From: Gnetum montanum
Taxonomy: Eukaryota; Streptophyta; Gnetopsida; Gnetales; Gnetaceae
Length of the DNA: 64,000 nucleotides
Assembly: GCA_015680685.1 (NCBI GenBank)
Contig: MNCI01024142.1
Span: forward strand, 3,460 to 67,459
Reading direction: 5' to 3'
Shown one piece after another: positions 34,441 to 45,849 of this stretch. The notes beneath the pieces are model-generated. The model did no database searches, was not told the origin of the DNA, and saw only the letters and a program-made list of their open reading frames with translations. Positions within the stretch are counted from its first letter, which is position 1. The number at the start of each line of letters is the position of its first letter. Made by a program: the position numbers and the translations under genes.

Positions 34441-35198
34441 ATGTTGTGATGTTGCCTCCTTCTTAGTAGGAGTTAAGTTCAATGCCCTTGGCATTTCATG
34501 ATGAGGTTATTAAGGTGGACCCTAAGAAGGGTCAAGTCATTACCACACTTATTCTTATCATAATCTGCATGGGGGAATGCAAAATCTACAGGGTTCATGT
34601 CAATGATAGGGTGACAACCAATGTCATCCCATACATGGTCGTTGACAAGCTTGATCATGCTAATCAAATTCAACCAATGAAGACAACCTACCTGAAGTCC
34701 TTCAATGGGTCACATGTTGTCGTAAGGGGAACTATCATAGTAGCCTTTGTGGCAAGGGAGCAATTCCCCATCATAATAGAATTCATAGTGGTTGAGGAGA
34801 TGCCAAGTTTTAACCTAATCTTGGGTAGGCCTTGGTTGGCCTAGTTGTGGGTTATCTCCTCCCCAATCCATCAAGAGATCAACCTTCCATACAAAGGTGG
34901 AGAGGTTATCATACATGGTGACAACGTAGCCCCTTTGACCATTAGCAACATCGATGCTAAATAGGGGTTAGAGGTGGACTTCCCCAATGACATGTCTCCC
35001 ACGAAAGACAAAGGTAGAAAATGTGAAGCAGACCAACTTGAAGAGCCAACAGAAGTCCTTGATCCTTTGGAAGATGCTTTGTGGGTAGAATTGCCCTTCG
35101 ACATAGCTGACGAAGGTCAGGGTGAGTACCAAATCATACCCTCTAGGCCTTACGGACCACCTAACCCCCACCAGATTAGGAAAAAACTATGCAACTAA
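34440..35198 (+). pseudogene. pol: Element D protease
   Basis: The open piece 34,482-34,844 encodes a Tat-type protease: VHVNDRVTTNVIP where the family has V-x-V-D-[DNG]-G, then VVVRGTIIVAFVA and the C-terminal box FNLILGRPWLA. The catalytic Asp is replaced by Asn and the following Gly by Arg, so the site is dead. The same frame continues after one TAG to 35,198 with an acidic tail (DPLEDALWVELPFDIADEG) and stops at TAA. RT does not follow directly; it begins 6.6 kb downstream. Confidence 0.8.
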
Positions 35199-35454
35199 GG
35201 TATTCGCTTAGTCCAGTAGGTGCTAAGTCCTTGGTTGCCCCATTTTTGCATGCTTTGTTTGTTTGCATTTTAATTACATTTTATGTTAACTTGATTATTA
35301 GCATTTTTTGCATTGTTTATTTTACATGTGTTCATTTCTTCTGCTTTTGCATTTTTGCTAAGTTTACATTTCACTTAATTACTTTTTGGCAGTTAGTTTA
35401 CATATAAAAAATAGCAAAATGTATAAAAAATCGTAAAATTCAAAAATTACAAAA

Positions 35455-35800
35455 TTTCACAGCTTGCCAAGGCCTAAAACTAGCAATCTTTCTTTCCTTA
35501 ATACATGGCCCGAAATAGCTTAAAACTACTAACACAGCCTTCCATGGCCTTAAACTGGCATCTTGTGGCCTAGAATGGCCCAAAACTACTAAGCATGGCT
35601 TGCTACAACCCTAAATTGACATCGCAAGGCCCGTCATGGCCTAAAATTGGTAAAGCCTTTTTCATTACCACATGGCTTGAAATAGCCTTAAACTATCATT
35701 AGGGCCCAAAATGGCCTAAAACTATCAAAATCTTGTCTACACATGTGGCTTGAAATCGCCTAAAACTAGCAATTGTTATAGCCTAATCATATCAACACAT
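35455..35800 (+). repeat. Degenerate short repeats, block 1 of element D
   Basis: Words such as CCAAGGCCTAAAACTAGCA, CATGGCCTTAAACTGGCA and CATGGCCTAAAATTGG recur at irregular 25-40 bp spacing. Related words form block 2 (41,480-41,640) and block 3 (45,331-45,840). The block lies between the protease and the antisense gene. Confidence 0.65.
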
Positions 35801-35961
35801 CGCATTATTAACATCAAACATAGCAAACAAATGCATAAGTATGCTCATCATATACTCCATGTAGCAAAAATCCACATCATCTCATAAAAATAGTACATGT
35901 CATCCATATTACACAACAAAAATACAAAAATGGCCAATGATAGGGCTACATTAAGGTTTGT

Positions 35962-38900
35962 TCAACTAGTAGTGCTAGCTGGGGGTGGATGCTCCTCTTC
36001 TCCATCATGCCGCTGGGACTTGTAGCATCGTTTAGTACTTGTCAATAGCAACAAAAAAAAACATAAAACTATAAACAAATGTATAATATACACCTAACAA
36101 GAAAAACCATTAAAAAGTAACATAAAGAATTGACCTATGAGGGTCCCGTGTTGGCCATGTTTGGAGGTATTCTATCAAGGCTCTCCTCCAAACATCGGAG
36201 GATCTCGACCTCTAATAACCATGTCTAGTCTTCTTGACTAAAGTCAACACCTGCAAGGGTCTTGTCTTCATCCACGGTGGTCCATGTGGATAGTTGCATA
36301 GAGAAGGTGATAGACAAAGTCTCCCTTGAAGGCATGGAAATCTCCCACTCTGGAGAACCACTAACCACTATGTGCTAAGCGAATATGTTAAAAGCCCAAC
36401 TCTCGCTAATCACCTTGATGAACAACTCAAAACGATCTTTGATGGACTCTTTTTTGAGTTACTATAGATATGTGTCTCACTCATGCTTATAGTGGTGCTT
36501 TTGGTCCTTCTATATGTGTCCCCACTTGTACACCTTAGCACTGAAAATTTTCCACTCCTGGCCCTTTGAAGCAAGCAAATCTATCTGTAGCCTTTGCTCG
36601 ATGATCTTCTATGTAGCCTCATTCTTGCCTCAGATTGTCGACCAGTACCTAGCATAATCAATCTCTACGGTCTGCCAAGTACTATCTCCCTATGCTTGAG
36701 TTAATAAGAAATCATATTGAGACTGGATGTCCCCAATCTTCGTGTTCTAGCTTGCCACTATCTCCTAAAGCTTGTGCACATGTTTTCATAGGTGCTTTTT
36801 TAAGTGCCTGCAAGTCCATAATGCTTTCACACTAAAAAGTGTGTGCTTGATAACTGCCTTGTACACATGGCAAGGCTCTTTCTCCACTTCATGAGGGTAA
36901 TCAGGGGCAACATCCATCTTAGCCACCTAGTTTAGATCCCAGCAGAGCTTAAAACTTGTTGGCATGCAACAAGAAAATCAACATTATTCACAAACTAAGC
37001 ATAAAATTGGTAAAGCAACATGATCAAAAATAACAACATGCATATCGAGCTCGAGATCCACCTACTGTATGCAATCCACCATGTCTTCAACTATGCCTTT
37101 CATGAAGGTGAATTTATTCAATGTCTCCACCCACGGCTTCATGCAGTGGGCAGGCGCAAGTGGTGGATCGCTAGCAAGAACATCCAAGGCTAATATTCAA
37201 CATAGCAACAACTAAATAGCCAAATATGTAAGAGGGAAAGAGAAAAAACAAATGGTAACTTAAAATGCTTACCAAGTAAGCCCTCGAGCATTAGTGCAAG
37301 GGGATCTCTTAGGTGCACGCTATCAAAGAGGCTGGAAAAATCACCCTCATTAGGGTGGAATAGCCCCTTTACATTAAACTACTAAAATTTGTTTGTAGTG
37401 TCGTGCAACTCCTCTCAGTTTGCCTCCTCCTCTTCAACTTGAGGAGGGGCCATATTTGCTACTGTTGTTGCCACTGCTTCAGTAGCCCTCTCACCTAACT
37501 CATAAACATAGCATAATATCATTAGCATAACATATCAAGAAAACATAAAAATTATAAACATAGAAAATTTAAAAACAAATGCATTTACACATAAACTAAC
37601 CTACAACATTTGCACACAAGGTGGATATCTTGAGGAAAATTTTCTTGGTGCCTATCTATCCAACCATAGGGGTAGCCTCCTCTGGTGGGTGTGACCTCTT
37701 GATTTTTACCTTGGATGACTCCACCATCTCTGTAATGTAATGGTTGGCCTTATTTACATCCCTAATAATGGTTGAGGAACATTTTCCTACACTATTATCG
37801 GAATAATGTGACCATGACTATCCCAGATGGGCTTTGGTTGTAATTGAGTACAACTCATCGATCACCTATGGAGGGGTCCTATGTGCAAGTGGTTGTGAAT
37901 AAGTGCCTAACCCAAGGCTTGAATAGCTACTCCCAATCCTACACTATCCATTTCCCACTATCTCAGACCACTAGGAACTCCGCAAACCTTCACAAATACA
38001 TTGCGAAGAATGTGAAGTGTGCATGAGACCTGACTTGGAGGGTGTAGCAAAGTTTAGTGAACTTAGCTTATAGTTTGGTAGTGAGAAAGGAGGCCCACTT
38101 AAACCTCATACCCTCCTCTAGTACCTCCCTCATCACTTACACCTACTCTAGCCTAAGGATTTTTCGTTAGGAAAACAGCTTCAAAAAGGCATAGGCATGA
38201 AAAAGAGGGTAGAGTTCCTAGACCTTAAGCATCCACATGGCTCTAACCATGATGCCTTTGTGAGATTGAGTGGTTCCTAACCACTCCTCAATCTCTCCTT
38301 TGTGATCCACCTCTCTGCTAGCCTTGTCAATGACCAACAGGCCCTCAAAGGAAAGGCCAAAGAGATCAGAAAAGAAAGCATCATTGGGGTCCAAGACTAC
38401 CTTCACTCTGTGCATGCAGGTGACAAAATAGTGGGCATTGCTGCTGAAGGAGTCTATAATGGTAACCATCTCAACCACTAAAATTCTTGGGCTAAGGGCC
38501 AAGAAAAGGTTCATCAACCAAGCATGTGTGAGCTAACTGGTCAACACCTCTAAGGCCCAATGGTACAACCAATGTTATGCCCCCTCTACATCATTGTATT
38601 TCATTATGAGGGTAGCCTCACTATGGTTTATGGTGACCACCGTCACCTCTCCTGAAGTAACTACAATTGTAACATAGGAAAAATAATAATAACATTATGC
38701 AAGGGTAAATCGATGAGTGCATCTGAGCAAGCTTAAAAGCCAAAAAAAAAGTGCTTACATAGAAAAAAATGGTGTGCATGGCAGAGGTGGTGGTGCAACC
38801 AGCTCCTCAAAGTTGGAAACAGCACTAGCCCACCCATTGTTAAGCCAATCGAAGGCCCTACATTGTTAAAACACCTTTGGGTACTAGGTGGAGTATTTCT

Positions 38901-39590
38901 TCAAATCCTCTCCCGCTTGCTCAAGTGTAGCCTCCTAAAAGTTTGGATTAGAGGAGAACACCTCTAGGAAGGTGCGAGTCAAAGCAAGAGCCTCTGGCTC
39001 ATCATGGAGTCCTTGATCATCAACTTTAAATATAGCATCAAGCATGAGCAATCAACAATTAGCAAACTTAGCATGGGCCAATAATAAGAAACATAATGTA
39101 AAATCATAGGAGCACTTACCCACTAGCATAATATACGATTCTAGATGGGTTCTGGAACATGGTATGCATGCATAGAGCAATAAAGAGGGTGTTTCTCCTA
39201 CTATAATAGGAAAATTCTAGCATCCCCTAGATCTTGGATAGGGGATGAGAGCCTTTCGGGCCTCACCTTGAACCACCTGCTTTGTCATCACCGATTGTGG
39301 GCTCATCAAACATAAACCTCAGTATGCCTCAATTGGCCTCAGGTAGCAATGTCTTGGTGATGGTGGCCACAACCTCTGCTACTAAGTGTGACTAGATAAT
39401 TACACTGAAGTGCTATAGCAGGAATACTAGGAACTCAAATGTCCCTAGCCGAAACCATATTGCCTAATGAGCCAACTTCATATCCAGTGTAGGCATGTTC
39501 GACATAGGCTTGCTCATGTAGCAAAGGATGCCGACAAGCTCCACGATGACCAAGATTGGCTTTAGCTACTCCTTGCGATCATGCAAATGA
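35962..39590 (-). pseudogene. Antisense multi-exon gene carried inside element D
   Basis: The minus strand shows long reading frames interrupted mainly by TAG, separated by short sequences with GT-AG ends. Candidate exons: 39,590-39,120; 39,023-38,759; 38,660-37,615; 37,494-37,273; 37,189-37,066; 36,954-36,135; possibly 36,018-35,962. Candidate introns: 39,024-39,119, 38,661-38,758, 37,495-37,614, 37,190-37,272, 36,955-37,065 and 36,019-36,134 (83-120 bp). The frame is kept across introns 1, 3, 4 and 5; intron 2 needs a one-base slip next to a run of seven T. The product would be near 1,000 residues. Visible stretches include KPILVIVELVGILCYMSKP (exon 1), FSDLFGLSFEGLLVIDKAS (exon 3) and HCMKPWVETLNKFTF (exon 5). 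I do not recognise the family. The 5' end is not located. Antisense ORFs are known in some Tat elements, but intron retention points to capture of genomic DNA. Confidence 0.6.
37495..37614 (-). other. Example intron 3 of the antisense gene
   Basis: On the minus strand the donor is GTAGGT at 37,614 and the acceptor GAGTTAG ends at 37,495. The intron is T-rich and 120 bp. Joining the exons keeps the frame (CKC/ERATEAV). A donor of the same type, GTAGGT, begins the intron at 37,065. Confidence 0.55.
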
Positions 39591-39599
39591 AACACAGTG

Positions 39600-41480
39600 T
39601 TAGTATGCAATAGATGCATTTTGGAAAAATAAATATATACACTAATTTACACTAGAAATATTTAACATGATGTAGCATGACTTAACAAGAAAAAATATCC
39701 TAGGGCCCCTTGGGCCCCATGAATATAGGATGTTAACGTACATGTTTGATGCGCATGGTACTCATAGGGTACATCATGTTAACATAGAATTAGCATTTTG
39801 TTTCATAAGTGTGCATGTCTTACATTGTCTGTGTTTGCATGTTCTAGTAGTTTGGCACTATTTCAGTTTGCAAGGTTGGCATTATCGTAGTTTTTAGCAT
39901 TGTTTACATTTAACAAAATTTTTCAAATTTTTTCTAACTTCAAGCAACGTAGTTCAAAGAGCCTCAAAAAGAAATTCTAAATCTGGGCTATCTTCGAGAG
40001 CGTAGTCCAAAAATGCAAAAAAATTTCTAACTATCAACTACACTCCCAGAGACTTCAAAAAATTCAAAAAAAATATAACTACTAGCTACTCTTCTAGGAA
40101 GTGTAACCTTGAATTTTCACAAAACAATTCAACTACTTGCTATGCTCCTAGAGCATAGCCTCCAAAAAATTCAAAATCTTCTACAAAAAAACTAACTATT
40201 TGACATTGTGTGTCATGGATTCTGCACTAACTAGCACTGTGGCTGTTGTTCCTATGGTTGCATCACTCAACCCCTATCCCATTGGCCATGGCTACCACAT
40301 CATGGCCCTAAGCTTGTCCTCACGCAATAGGCCATCTCGACCACTATTAATGCTCTGCCCCCCTTGGCTGCCACCACGACCGCTAAGCTCTCATCCTTAG
40401 CTTGTGTAGGGGACAAAAAATTTTAAAAATGGTAAGGATCCCCTATTGTGCTCCCAACCTCGTAGGTGGTGGCTCCTAGCAACCATCATCGGCCAACCCT
40501 ACCTCCACTTTTGCCTTGCCTATGTGCCAACATAGAAACCCATCATACTGTGCCCCACCCAGTTAGCAATAGCCCTAGGGTCATGGCCAAACCCTCATCC
40601 TTACCTCACGTAGGTTGAAAAAACCAAGAGGGTAAACAATCATAATAATTTTTCTTCCCTCACTGCCCCACATCAACTTGCTATCTCTCCTACCTTGCAA
40701 CCACATAAGCTATTGTAGTAGCCATGACTACTACAAAATGTAGATCCTTACCCCCACTCTACAACCACAAAACCCTTTCTTCATAGGGACATTGGTCATC
40801 GCAACTACCACAATGTAAACCCTTGCCCTTAAATCAAAACTAAACCCTTGACCCCCACATGTCGCTTTCTACCCCATCAATTTGACCCCAAATCCCTACA
40901 ACATAGTGCATTCCCCCATGGTTACAACGGCCACGGTGGTGGCAGCCCCTACAAAGGTAGGGTGTTGCCTACAAAGCCTAAAACCCTAAGCCCTAACACC
41001 TAAGTGCTGGATACCAAAAAAAATTCAAAGAAATGGAAAAGGAGGTTAGTGTAGCTAGGAGTACCCAAAGGTCAATGGTGTCCTACACTCCTCCACGCAT
41101 GCCTATAATAGGCACTCCAGGACTCACTCTTCCTCATCCACATTGGCCAAGGCAAGGTGCTAACATCCACTTCAGTGTGACATTGTTGGTGACTATGCTC
41201 TTGCAAATGTGCTATGCTTTGCAAAGTTCATTTTTACCCTTTAACAATCATAGAATTCACCAAGGGTAAAACATGCTTATATACCCTTGGAAACCACTTA
41301 AATTTTCACTTGTCCAAGACTACGTTCAATAGTGTAGAGCATAGTCACTAGAGTTAGAAATTTTTTTGATTTTTCTAACAATCTCCAAAATTAGAAAAAT
41401 TTTGAATTTTTCTCATTGCCCAATTTTCACCCAAGCTAATTTTTCTTTTCCAACATGCCCAGCCTTGCCCAAACAATGCA
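39600..41480. other. Unassigned stretch of element D with a CCAC-rich part
   Basis: No gene was recognised. Part 39,940-40,190 repeats CTCC.AGAG words near GCTATGCTCCTAGAGCATAGC, recalling the LTR words. Part 40,200-41,000 is pyrimidine-rich with imperfect repeats about 207 bp apart (CATCCTTA..GTAGG..GA.AAAAA at 40,391 and 40,598). It could hold the 5' end of the antisense gene, but nothing proves it. Confidence 0.4.
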
Positions 41481-41640
41481 TTTAGTGCATATCACTATCC
41501 ACTACAATGTTAAACTAGCATTTCACCATCTTCTACGATGTTAAATTAGCATTTCACCATTTGCTATGACATTAAACTAGCACCCAAAAGTCTGCTAAGA
41601 TCTTAAACTGGAAATCTCATGGCCTACCAAGGCCTAAAAT
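41480..41640 (+). repeat. Short repeats, block 2 of element D
   Basis: CTACAATGTTAAACTAGCATTTCACCAT and variants occur at about 40 bp spacing, ending with CCAAGGCCTAAAATC. They resemble blocks 1 and 3 and lie directly before the RT frame. Confidence 0.6.
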
Positions 41641-41796
41641 CAACCCATGCATCCTTTGCATTTGAAATTGCATTCACATACTTAGGAAAAATTTTATCGC
41701 ATTTTTTTCTTAACTGTGCATATTGCCCCCCATTAAGATAGGTGCAATTTGACATTTTTCTAGTTGTTTTTGCAAGATTATCATAGGATTCACAAC

Positions 41797-43930
41797 ATGA
41801 CTACATATGAGCATCTTCATTCACCTCTAGTGCTCACTAGGCCACATGGTGGTCTTACGTGATGCATCAATCCTCAATGCCTAGACCTTGAGCCTGTAGC
41901 TTATGATGCATACATAATATCTGTAGAGGCACCATTAGACTGGCCAGACCATCTAGTTAAGCCTTTAGATCTAGAGGTAAGTGATATCATCAAAGATCCC
42001 CTCATTGAAGTCCTTGTAGCAACACCTAGTGGTAAGGTGAAAACATTGAAACTTAGTTCTTTGTTAGAGCCTCAACATGCCCAAAACATCACAAAAGTAC
42101 TTAACAAAAACATCAAGGCATGTGCATGGTCTTACAAAGACATGCCAAGCTTAGATTCTTGCATAATCCTCAATCCCAGCATGAACCTAGTTAAGCAAAA
42201 AGCTCACAAGATTAGGCCTGAGGTGGCATTGGCAGTCCACGATGAAATCACCAAGCACTACAAAGCTAGTTTCATCTGGGTAGCCAACTATGCAAACTAG
42301 GTCTTCAACATCATCGTTGTCCCTAGGAAAAATTGAAGTATACACATTTGCGTAGACTTCCAAGATCTCAACAAGGCAACCATGAAAGACGACTTCCCAT
42401 TTCCTAGTATTGATCAATTGGTTGATACTACGACTGGTCATGCCTTGTTGTCCTTTATAGATGGGTTCTCAAGGTACAACTAGATTTAGATAAACCCAAA
42501 GCACCAGCTTAATACTACCTTGGGGTACTTTTTGCTACACAATGATGCCCTTCAGACACAAGAACGTAGGAGTGACTTATGAATGAGCCATGACGTACAT
42601 CGTTAGCAATTACCTATTAGGTCTATTTAATGATTACATTGATGATATAGTAGTTAAATCCAAGGCATCACACAATCACATGGATGACTAGACCTTGTGT
42701 TCAAATGTTGTCTAAGGATGAACTTAGGCTAAATCCTAAGAAATGTGTCTTCAGTGTCAAGATGGGCCGCATGCTAAGTTTCATGGTATCTGAAGTAGGG
42801 ATACACATAGAGCCCAGTAAGGTTAAAGTCATTACCAACTTAGCACCACTAGCCAACCTTGAGAAGCTNCCCCAGTAAGGTTAAAGTCATTACCAACTTA
42901 GCACCACTAGTCAACCTTGAGAAGCTATGAGGGTTACAAGGTAGATTACAATTCATACGATAGTTTATTGCATGGTTGACCAACAAGTTGTAGACTATGC
43001 AACATTTGCTCAAAAAGCGCATTCACTTTGTGTGGTCAACTCACTGCCAAAAGGCATTTGACAACCTTAAACAAGAGTTGGCTCAACTTCCAATGGTCTA
43101 CCCTCTATAAGGAGATCAACCATTCTACATCTACCTTACTACCTCTGATGCATCCATTGCTTCTTTGCTTTGCCAAAGCAAGATGATGGTATCAAGGTCG
43201 TAGTATACTACCTAAGCCATGCATTAGTAGCCTACGAAGCAAAGTACAATGATGTGGAAAAGACTTGCCTCACTTAAGAAGTGGAGACATTATCTTTTCT
43301 ATAGCCAAGTAAACATCATCTATAGAGTAATGTACCTCAAGCCATTACAATGAATGTCTACGAGAGCAGTTGCATAGCACATTGAAAACTAATAATTGTG
43401 GAGTTTAACCTACATTACATCATGTAAGCATCAACAAAAGGTCAAGAAACAGCTGCATAACTTACAACTTCCCCAATCGATGACCAAGTAATGATAGATT
43501 CAGAATTTTCAGAAAAGCATGTCACTAACATAAGCCAAGTGCCCAAAAAATTTGAGGCACTCTTGCAATTTCATGATGCTTCAACCTCTTAAGGGGGTAG
43601 TGCTACTATCGTAATCATGTTCCCCTCCAGGAGATCTAACCCTTTGCCTATCGTTTCACATTTTCATGCACTAACAATGTGGCAGAGTATGAAGGTCTCC
43701 TCCAAGGTATCGTAGAAGCTCATGAGGTAGGAATACAAAACCTAGCAATCTAAGGTGATTCGTAATTAATTGTCAACCAAGTCATAGAGGTTTATGCTTG
43801 CAAAGCCCAATACTTGAAACCTTACTATGACATGGTGAAGCACCTACTCAAGCAATTTGAAATTTCTGATGTTTAGCATATCCCCCATAGCAAAAATGCC
43901 ATTGTCAATGCATTAGCTACATTAGCCTTA
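41797..43930 (+). pseudogene. pol: Element D reverse transcriptase, RNase H and second RNase H
   Basis: The frame opens at ATG 41,797, just after a splice-acceptor-like TTTTTGCAAG. RT motifs: ACAWSYKDMP, MKDDFPFPSIDQLVD, GHALLSFIDGFSRYN, YIDD at 42,635-42,646, and RLNPKKCVFSVKMG (42,684-42,878). A first RNase H remnant (TTSDASIASLL) is near 43,140. A second, archaeal-type RNase H at about 43,660-43,930 shows AEYEGLLQGIVEAHEVGIQNLAI, GDS*LIVNQV and HIPHSKNAIVNALATLAL. The double RNase H is diagnostic for the Tat/Ogre lineage. A single N at 42,869 lies between two copies of the same 45 bp, probably an assembly join. Stops and shifts are abundant. Confidence 0.82.
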
Positions 43931-44199
43931 AACATTGCACTTGAGATGTTCCATGCATTGCCCACCATGGTGGCAAAGTGCATTGTGCATGTCACGCAAA
44001 CAACTGACATTGCATCCATAGCCATAGCAAGCATGACCCATGCAGTAGAGTGGTACAATGACATCAAGTCACACCTTCTAGAAGGTGAACCTCTGTAGCA
44101 TCTAACCACTTCCCACAAGGATGTAGTATGAAAGTGATCATAATAGTACATCATTGTGGGTGATAGCACACTATGCTACCAATCCTACAATGGCATACT

Positions 44200-45290
44200 A
44201 CTGACATGTGTTAGTGATAGTGAAGTGCAAAAGATCATGGAATAGGTTCACGAGGGACTCTACGAAGGCCACATAGGACCCAATGCAATGGTGGTAAAAA
44301 TTATATGCTTAGGCTACTATTGGTCTTACATGGAGTGCCATTGTGTTTCTAAGGTCAAAACATGTGATGTGTCAATAGCATGGTAACCTCATGCACATGC
44401 CACCCACTGAGCTGCATACCATGCAGATCATGTAGTCATTCCAATGTTGCGAGCTAGACATCATAGGACTGATAATGTCTATGTCCTTCACAAGGCATAG
44501 TTTCATTATAACTACCACTGAGTATTTTATGAAGTGGGGTTGAGGCTATTCCCCTTAGGAGAACCACATCACAGCAGATTTGCAAATTCATACTTGATAA
44601 CATAGTATCCCATTTTGGCTTACCTATGACCACTGTCACAAATAATAGGCCACAGTTTAGCAGTGTTGATCCTAAAGCCTTTTGCAAGCACCTTAGAATC
44701 AAACATTCCTTTTCATCATCCTACTATCCATAGGCGAATGGCCAAGTGAAGGCCACAAATAAGGTCATTATCAATCTTTTAAAGAAGATGCTTCACAACA
44801 GCAAATGGCAATGGCATGAGTAGCTGATCAATGCACTTTGGGCCTCCCACACAACATGAAGAACTACAATAGGTAATATGCCATACAGTTTGGTTTATGG
44901 GTCTCAACTTATCTTTTCTCTTCAATTGTAGGTCCCATCGCTCTATGTAATCCTCTCAAACATCGTCAACGAGGCTCAAAATGACAAGTTGAGAACCATT
45001 GACCTCAACTCAATAGAGGAGGAGCACATGAAAATGCTTGGTCAAATCAAGCAATACCAACAAATGTAATGGAAAAAGCACTATCACAATCAACATCAAC
45101 ACATAATCAAGGAGGGAGCCTTAGTCCTTAAGGTCATTCTCAAACTCATGGACAAATTCTCAAATAACTATGAAGGGCCTTTCTTGGTCATCAAGGCTTA
45201 TGGCAATTGAGCATTTACGCTTACTGACCATGATGACAACAAATTTGCTAATTCAATAAACCACTTGTACCTAAAGCCATACAACGTTTA
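44200..45290 (+). pseudogene. pol: Element D integrase
   Basis: It begins with the zinc region (HEGLYEGHIGPNAMVVK, then CHCVSKVKTCD). The core includes TTVTNNRPQFSS, with the usual D of SDNG replaced by N, and SSSYYP*ANGQVKATNKVI, where E is replaced by K, so at least two of three catalytic acids appear lost. The C-terminal part (ALVLKVILKLMDKFSNNYEGPFLV and LYLKPYNV) ends near 45,290. The first Asp could not be located with certainty. The 30 bp repeat block starts 40 bp downstream. Confidence 0.78.
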
Positions 45291-45330
45291 GTACACAGTG
45301 CCACATCAACGACAAGGTAAGGTAAGCAAG

Positions 45331-45570
45331 AGTCTACTATGACTATAAAGTAGCATAGAAAGTCTGCTATGACTATAAACTAACACAAAGAGTCTGCTAT
45401 GATTATAAACTAGTATAGATAGTACGCTATGACTATAAACTAGCATAGAGAGTTTGCTGTGACTATAAACTAGCACAGATAGTTCACTATGACTATAATC
45501 TAGCATAGAAAGTTTACTATGACTATAAACTAATATAGATAGTCTACTATGACTATAAACTAGCATAGAT
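45331..45570. repeat. Eight tandem 30 bp repeats, block 3 of element D
   Basis: Eight exact 30 bp periods follow the pattern AGTCTRCTATGACTATAAAC then TAGCATAGAT with small changes. Degenerate copies continue to about 45,840. A minus-strand open frame with repeated LVYSHSKLSM results from the period being a multiple of three and is not taken as a gene. Confidence 0.9.
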
Positions 45571-45849
45571 TGTCCTTGGGCCACGATGCTAAAACTGGCA
45601 TCCACAACATTTTTTCACCATAACACTTAAACTAGCACAACTTATCCCTATGTTATGATGTTAAATTGGCACAACATCCACTATATGCTATCATGTTAAA
45701 CTGGCATATGATAGTTTGCTAGGACTATAAACTAGCATATCATGGTTTTCCAAGACCTTTAACTAGGTTCATGATCTACTAGGACCCTAAACTAGCACAA
45801 CATATAGTCTACCAAGACCTTAAATTAGGTTTGTAGTTTAACACACATA

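Noticed and set aside
36019-36134. Sixth intron and last exon of the antisense gene
   Set aside because: The splice sites are plausible and the exon is in frame, but the exon is very short and the preceding codon is TAG. It is kept only as a possibility in the gene entry.
45306-45605. Minus-strand open frame with nine LVYSHSKLSM-like repeats
   Set aside because: It is the translation of the 30 bp tandem repeat, whose period is a multiple of three. No start context or homologue supports a gene.
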